DNA of 10,029 nt from CAYOLL01 sp964404765 [NCBI: uncultured Gemmatimonadota bacterium] (GTDB lineage: Bacteria; 4572-55). The position numbers and the translations under genes were made by a program. Location of the stretch: contig CAYOLL010000205.1 of NCBI GenBank assembly GCA_964404765.1, positions 1 to 10,029 on the forward strand, in the 5' to 3' direction. Numbering within the stretch: the first letter of the stretch is position 1; each line of letters begins with the position of its first letter. Below, one piece after another: positions 6,495-10,029 of this stretch. Below the pieces are notes generated by a model. That model did not search any database, was not told the DNA's origin, and was given only the letters and a program-made list of their open reading frames with translations.

Positions 6495-6500
6495 TCCTTT
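6495..6500 (-). promoter_or_regulatory. Ribosome binding site deciding the hflX CTG start
   Basis: On the - strand this reads AAAGGA, followed by the 7-nt spacer AAATCCC and then CTG (6487-6485). The frame upstream runs only to a TGA about 16 codons before and contains no ATG, GTG or TTG (one ATA and two ATC-type codons only). The site therefore supports CTG as the start codon. Confidence 0.6.
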
Positions 6501-6544
6501 GTTATGAAGTTTGTTGGAAGGTGGTGAAGGATTCAAGAATTTTG

Positions 6545-6895
6545 TCAAGGCTTTTGACGTGTCCGAAATCCTTTTCGGTCCAGCACGATCAATTTGCCTT
6601 CAAAAGTGCCAACATCGCGATGATTAAATAAAAGATCAAGCGCGGTCAGAATGTGCGCTAACATTGGCGGCTCAATCCGAATTCGAATAATTCCACAATG
6701 ACTGGAGGGCGGGTAGCGAAGCACATCGGCAAAGTGTTTGTCGAATGTGACGATAACTCTCTTTTCTTGCTGCGCGTAGGCAAAAATGGCATTGTCATCA
6801 CAGCCTTGCAGGTTTGCGTTGAAAACATTTTCAGCATCAAAACCTTTACGCCGCAAAAATTGGGCAACAGCCGGAAACATGTTCTCGTCGATCAG
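6545..6895 (-). CDS. DUF5615 PIN-like protein, putative toxin
   Basis: A 116-residue protein of the DUF5615 family, a PIN-like fold usually encoded next to DUF433 and treated as a putative ribonuclease toxin. The family begins (M)xFLxDEN; here the DNA encodes LIDEN, and the first ATG (6880) falls after this motif, so it would remove the first acidic residues. With the start at CTG 6895, D3/E4, D33/D34 and FDKHF with D52 (51-55) form the expected acidic set, and RVIVTFDKHFADVL (46-59) matches the core. AGGAG (6903-6907) lies 7 nt before this CTG, and the start overlaps the DUF433 stop as CTGA. Length is normal. It lies 57 nt upstream of hflX. Family call is strong; nuclease activity and the CTG start are inferred. 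Confidence 0.85.
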   Translation of the reverse strand: MIDENMFPAVAQFLRRKGFDAENVFNANLQGCDDNAIFAYAQQEKRVIVTFDKHFADVLRYPPSSHCGIIRIRIEPPMLAHILTALDLLFNHRDVGTFEGKLIVLDRKGFRTRQKP

Positions 6896-7161
6896 AAAAC
6901 GACTCCTAAATTCGCAACTGCCTCCATTTCGAATGGCACATATTCCGCTTCACGAATCATATTAGCGGAATAATGCAAGCAGGCGCGGATGTCAAGTTCT
7001 GAAAGCTGAGGATAGTAATCTCTTAGAACTTCCGCCGGTGTGATTCCGGCTTCCAGCAATTCCAAAATCAAGTAAATCATGATTCGCGTGCCTTTAATAC
7101 AGGGCTGCCCGTGACAAATTTGGGGATCGGTGGCAATGCGATCGAGCAGGTTTTCTTTCAT
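6892..7161 (-). CDS. DUF433 protein, putative antitoxin of the DUF5615 pair
   Basis: An 89-residue DUF433 protein: LLDRIATDPQICHGQPCIKG (5-24) followed by TRI is the family hallmark, then ILELLEAGITPAEVLRDYYPQLSELDIRACLHYSA, a compact helical region thought to include a helix-turn-helix-like fold. The family accompanies DUF5615 in many bacteria, as VapB-like antitoxin and likely repressor. The start at ATG 7161 (MKENLL) is chosen because AGGAG (7169-7173) lies 7 nt upstream; an earlier in-frame start codon at 7194 adds 11 residues without family similarity. It is first of a likely three-gene - strand unit with DUF5615 and hflX. Family call is strong, antitoxin role inferred. Confidence 0.88.
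   Translation of the reverse strand: MKENLLDRIATDPQICHGQPCIKGTRIMIYLILELLEAGITPAEVLRDYYPQLSELDIRACLHYSANMIREAEYVPFEMEAVANLGVVF
6903..6907 (-). promoter_or_regulatory. Ribosome binding site deciding the DUF5615 CTG start
   Basis: On the - strand AGGAG lies inside the end of the DUF433 gene, with a 7-nt spacer before CTG at 6895-6893. The same AGGAG-7 nt-start spacing is seen for the DUF433 gene (7169-7173, ATG). The next downstream ATG (6880) has no comparable site and truncates the conserved IDEN motif. Confidence 0.6.
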
Positions 7162-7288
7162 GCAAGTTCTCCTATCCGTTCTAAGGTATTCCAAGCCTTT
7201 TCAGATCAATTTGTTGACGTTTGACCGGTTTCGGATTTGGCTTTGTCGTGCCAGGCGTTCAAATCCGGCAACAGGGTCTGCTAATGCT

Positions 7289-7409
7289 AACTTGCACCCA
7301 AACGAGTGGTGTCATCTTGAGCGGAGCCGAAAGATGCCTCGACTTCGCTCAGCATGACCTTCTTTTCGATTGCAAAATAGTATGAACACACATTTGGGTT
7401 AAACAAGTT
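7289..7409. repeat. Imperfect palindromic element, MITE-like
   Basis: The 286-nt gap between the ligase stop and the DUF433 start holds a nested palindrome and no credible gene. Outer arms: AACTTG (7289-7294) with CAAGTT (7404-7409), and ACCCAAA (7296-7302) with TTTGGGT (7393-7399). An inner hairpin (7311-7358) runs from GTCAT to ATGAC and includes GAGCG(G)AG pairing with CTTCGCTC, with a few mismatches. This GTCATnnTGAGC...GCTCAnnATGAC layout resembles dispersed intergenic palindromes seen in many environmental genomes. It may also stop ligase transcription. Confidence 0.65.
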
Positions 7410-7447
7410 ACCGTTTTGGCGCAGACCTGTCAACGCCTGTTTTTAGT

Positions 7448-9916
7448 TCAAGGAGAGACGCGAGCCGAATCCGGGCGGCTGACATCCTGATCAATCCAGC
7501 CGATTTTGGCTTGAATTGACGAATCCGCCGCGGCGTAAGGTCGCAGGTTTTGTAAGGCGCGTTGGATTTTGTGGTTGTCGTTTTTGGCGCGGGCCCAGGC
7601 CAATTCCAACAGGTAGACGTTGATCGTTTGCAGTGAATCTTTTTGGGTCAGGGCTTGCCGCCGGAAGGCCTCCAGATGCTTTTCGGCGCTATTCAAATCA
7701 CCCAGTAAAATATAGGCGCTGATCAAATCCGGTCGGATTGCCTGGCTGACATCCGGTTGCAATTCAGCCGCGCGAAGCAGGTAGCCCACAGCATTGGCCG
7801 GGGTTTGTTTTGCCAGCGTGTAGAGCCGGCCCAGGGCCAGTAAAACCTTTGTATCATTGGGTTGGAGGCGGTTGGCGATCTCCAATTCGGCAATGGCCTC
7901 GCTGTAGCGCTGCTGCGCCATGTAAGCCCGACCCAAATTACCGTGCGGGGCGGCGATGCGCTCTCCGGCCAGTTGGGCCATTTCGGTCAGAAACATCAGC
8001 AGGGACTCATCTAATGGTGAATATTGCCAGATGAAGCTGTAAGCAGTTTGCACATCGGCAATGACTTGCTCGGGCGGCAATCCTTCCGTATGCCCCAGTT
8101 CGATTAAAAAGCATTTTATGGCGACTTTAAAAGCAGTTGTTCCGGCAGCGGTCTGCCCGCTGCCAATCAGCATATTGCCGTATTGAAAGCTGGTTTTGCC
8201 GTCATTGGCACGCTGTGTAGCCTGTTGATAGGTCGCCAGCGCTTTTGGCGCATCGCCGGCCAAACGATAGCATTCGCCGCAATAAAAATCGCTTTGGGCA
8301 AAGCCCGGTACCAGCGCATTCAAACGTTCGTAAGCGGCCAGCGCATTGGTGATATCAAATTGACGCAAGTAGGCAAAGCCCAGGTTATACAAGATTTCCG
8401 GCGCATTGGGTTCAAACTTAAGGGCATTTTCAAAATGAAAGGCCGCGGTTTTGGCTTCACCCTGCTTTTGTGCTATTATGCCCAAATGCCCGTCCAATTG
8501 CGCCCGATAGCTGCGTCCGTCCACCCATATCAGGCCAATCAAGCCGGCCAGGCCAATCGGCACAAAAATAAAGCGCAGGGGCGAAAGCCGCTGCAGCCAA
8601 TCAAAAGATTGTGCTGCTACCGGAGTTTCCGGGACGGCGGCATCTTCCAGAGGTTGCGGTTCTAAACGCGCGGGGCGAGATACCGGCGGCGGCAAATGGC
8701 TGATTGCCAAACCCAGGCCGGCTAAGGCCCAAAATATGGCCGGTGTCGCCGCATCCCGAAAGTTGACGCTGACGCTGCTAATGATGAGAAAGCCCGCCAG
8801 TCCCAGGCCAATGGCGGCCAGGACTTCCTGTCGCTGCGCCGTTTTTTCAGGCCATTTATGCAACATTTGCCAGCCGACGACAACCAGCAGCGAGCCGAAC
8901 AAGCTTAAGCCAATAATACCACCGTCAACCAACACTTCGAGGTATTCATTATGCGCGAAATAGATGATGTCGGCAATATGCTGCAAACGATAGTTTGGAT
9001 CGCGAAACTGAGGGAATAATACCTGGAAAGCGCCAGGACCATGACCCATCAGCGGGCTGTGATTGATCATCTGCAATGCTGCCTGCCAGATATGCTGTCG
9101 TTCGCCGTAAGCCAGGCTGTCCAAATCAAACAGGAGCAAGAGCCGCTGCCGAAAATTGGCAAAGTAGAACAGAATACCGCCGATGGTGGCAATTAAACTG
9201 CTAAAAACAAGAGCTAACTTGCGTGGGGATTGGCGAAACAAAATGATCGCCAGCATTACGGCTTGCAGGATGAAGATGAGCCAGGCGGCCCGGGTCTGGC
9301 TTAGCGCCAGCGCTAAAATACAGTTTAAGGTGAATCCGGCGTAGAGCAGCTTGTTTGGCAGCGTTTTCCGGTTTGCGGTCTGGGCCATCATAAGCGGCAA
9401 TAGCATGATTAAAAAGCCGGCAAATAAGACGGCATTTCCAAATGTAGCGCCGGGGCGCACGACCGGTATCCGTTGCCAGGGAAACGGACTTTTGCCGAAG
9501 GCCAGTAAAACGCTGTAAATCGCGCAGATGTTTAAAATCAACAAGAGCAGAAATAGCATCTGTCGGGCATGCTTTTCTTCACGAATCACATGGGCGATGA
9601 CAAATGCCAGCAAACCGTAACTGAGTTGGTTTAGCAAGAAGGGCAGACCGGCCCAGTGGGCGGTGCCGGTTAAGTAACCAAAAAGCAGCCAGAACAGCCA
9701 TAGCAGCCAAAATAGCCAAACCGGCCCGCCGACCGGTTTTGGCCGGTTCTGATCCGGGCCAAGCGCCCGAAACGCCCAGACGCAGAAAAGCAGCCACGCG
9801 CCGCTATGCAGGATAAGCGGCTTGATGGCGGTGAGTGTGAGCGCTCTAAAACTCATGCCGAAAGATACTGCGATCAGCAGCAGTCCAAACAAGAAACGTT
9901 CTAAAGTAAAAGGCAT
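7448..9916 (-). CDS. O-antigen ligase/polymerase (Wzy_C) with C-terminal TPR domain
   Basis: An 822-residue inner-membrane protein. Residues 1-420 contain about ten hydrophobic segments, including a Trp/Leu-rich stretch near 66-80. The O-antigen ligase region has LSQTRAAWL (about 206-214), GERQHIWQAAL (271-281), GHGPGAF (291-297) and HNEYLEVLVDGGIIGL (322-337), which match the Wzy_C/WaaL-type periplasmic loop. After a Pro-rich linker and one more membrane segment (about 448-465), residues 477-800 form several TPR repeats, for example AAFHFENALKFEPNAPEILYNLGFAYL. Known: such enzymes join polysaccharide to a lipid or protein acceptor; O-antigen, exopolysaccharide or glycoprotein cannot be told apart here. 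The ATG at 9985 is in a repeat and ahead of a promoter-like site; ATG 9916 is preferred, though both lack a good Shine-Dalgarno. No glycan genes are adjacent. Confidence 0.85.
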   Translation of the reverse strand: MPFTLERFLFGLLLIAVSFGMSFRALTLTAIKPLILHSGAWLLFCVWAFRALGPDQNRPKPVGGPVWLFWLLWLFWLLFGYLTGTAHWAGLPFLLNQLSYGLLAFVIAHVIREEKHARQMLFLLLLILNICAIYSVLLAFGKSPFPWQRIPVVRPGATFGNAVLFAGFLIMLLPLMMAQTANRKTLPNKLLYAGFTLNCILALALSQTRAAWLIFILQAVMLAIILFRQSPRKLALVFSSLIATIGGILFYFANFRQRLLLLFDLDSLAYGERQHIWQAALQMINHSPLMGHGPGAFQVLFPQFRDPNYRLQHIADIIYFAHNEYLEVLVDGGIIGLSLFGSLLVVVGWQMLHKWPEKTAQRQEVLAAIGLGLAGFLIISSVSVNFRDAATPAIFWALAGLGLAISHLPPPVSRPARLEPQPLEDAAVPETPVAAQSFDWLQRLSPLRFIFVPIGLAGLIGLIWVDGRSYRAQLDGHLGIIAQKQGEAKTAAFHFENALKFEPNAPEILYNLGFAYLRQFDITNALAAYERLNALVPGFAQSDFYCGECYRLAGDAPKALATYQQATQRANDGKTSFQYGNMLIGSGQTAAGTTAFKVAIKCFLIELGHTEGLPPEQVIADVQTAYSFIWQYSPLDESLLMFLTEMAQLAGERIAAPHGNLGRAYMAQQRYSEAIAELEIANRLQPNDTKVLLALGRLYTLAKQTPANAVGYLLRAAELQPDVSQAIRPDLISAYILLGDLNSAEKHLEAFRRQALTQKDSLQTINVYLLELAWARAKNDNHKIQRALQNLRPYAAADSSIQAKIGWIDQDVSRPDSARVSP

Positions 9917-9950
9917 ACTTCGATTATGACGGTTAAACGGAAGAGTCTGA

Positions 9951-9979
9951 AATAAATGAATAAGCAACTGGAATATCAA
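9951..9979 (-). promoter_or_regulatory. Possible sigma70-type promoter for the ligase gene
   Basis: On the - strand TTGATA (9979-9974, five of six to TTGACA) is followed by a 17-nt spacer and TTTATT (9956-9951, four of six). A transcript would begin near 9944 and carry a leader of about 28 nt to the ATG at 9916, while excluding the ATG at 9985. The match is moderate and rests on motif and spacing only. Confidence 0.35.
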
Positions 9980-9994
9980 TGTCATTAAGTTAAG
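9977..9994 (-). repeat. 18-bp repeat, right copy
   Basis: On the - strand this reads CTTAACTTAATGACATTG, identical to 74-91. It lies upstream of the ligase gene and overlaps the start of the predicted -35 box. The ATG inside it, at 9985, is therefore a doubtful start codon. Confidence 0.6.
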
Positions 9995-10011
9995 GAAAGC
10001 CGACCCATGTA

Positions 10012-10029
10012 GTCATTCTGAAAGAATCC
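10012..10029. repeat. Fragment of a GTCATTCTGA-type dispersed repeat, cut by window end
   Basis: GTCATTCTGAAAGAATCC starts like the arm of the inner hairpin at 7311-7358 (GTCATCTTGAGC...AAAGATGCC). It is probably one end of a related palindromic repeat that continues beyond the window. Only 18 bases are visible. Confidence 0.35.

Noticed and set aside
7130-7357. 75-residue + strand frame across the DUF433 5' end and palindrome
   Set aside because: It is formed from the opposite strand of DUF433 and repeat sequence, with no ribosome site or conserved motif.
8183-8665. 160-residue + strand frame within the ligase gene
   Set aside because: It is antisense to the TPR and linker coding region; the - strand frame has clear Wzy_C and TPR features.
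9917-9985. 23-residue N-terminal extension of the ligase from ATG 9985
   Set aside because: The ATG lies in the 18-bp repeat, has no Shine-Dalgarno, and lies upstream of the predicted transcription start; kept only as an alternative.

Overview
The window is about 10 kb of gene-dense bacterial DNA of moderate GC content. Shine-Dalgarno sites are clear and often lie 6-8 nt before the start. No rRNA, tRNA, CRISPR array, prophage or transposase gene is visible. The mix of genes (Uma2, DUF433/DUF5615, DUF6922/AbiEii and Panacea proteins, an O-antigen-ligase/TPR fusion, several short palindromic intergenic repeats) is typical of free-living environmental bacteria with many small accessory modules, such as Calditrichota/KSB1-like, Chloroflexota or cyanobacteria-like genomes. 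The phylum cannot be fixed from this sequence. The surface-polymer ligase suggests a polysaccharide-bearing envelope.

Left part (1-2772, + strand): an extended -10 promoter precedes a tightly packed run of five genes separated by 3, 25, 14 and 23 nt. They are a Panacea (SocA/DUF4065) antitoxin-like protein, a small PemK/MazF-like putative toxin, a nucleotidyltransferase carrying an extra N-terminal segment, a Uma2-family nuclease-like protein, and an A-type Fe-S carrier (HesB/IscA/ErpA). The run ends at a perfect 16-bp palindrome.

Middle (2839-5113, + strand): a DUF6922 protein overlaps an AbiEii-type nucleotidyltransferase by ATGA, which is the layout of a type IV-like toxin-antitoxin pair. 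A repeat element with an 11-bp direct repeat at its ends follows, and the 23S rRNA m5C methyltransferase RlmI begins at its right edge.

Right part (5216-9916, - strand): in transcription order there is a large O-antigen ligase/TPR membrane protein, a palindromic repeat region, a DUF433-DUF5615 toxin-antitoxin-like pair with a 4-nt overlap, and the ribosome-associated GTPase HflX. RlmI and HflX converge on a short region with two hairpins. HflX and DUF5615 both appear to start at CTG, each 7 nt after a good Shine-Dalgarno site.

Overall, housekeeping genes (Fe-S carrier, RlmI, HflX) are interleaved with at least three toxin-antitoxin-like modules plus Uma2. An 18-bp sequence occurs in inverted orientation near both ends of the window. 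The best candidates for something little described are the Panacea/PemK-like pair and the fused nucleotidyltransferase; the CTG starts are the most notable annotation point.
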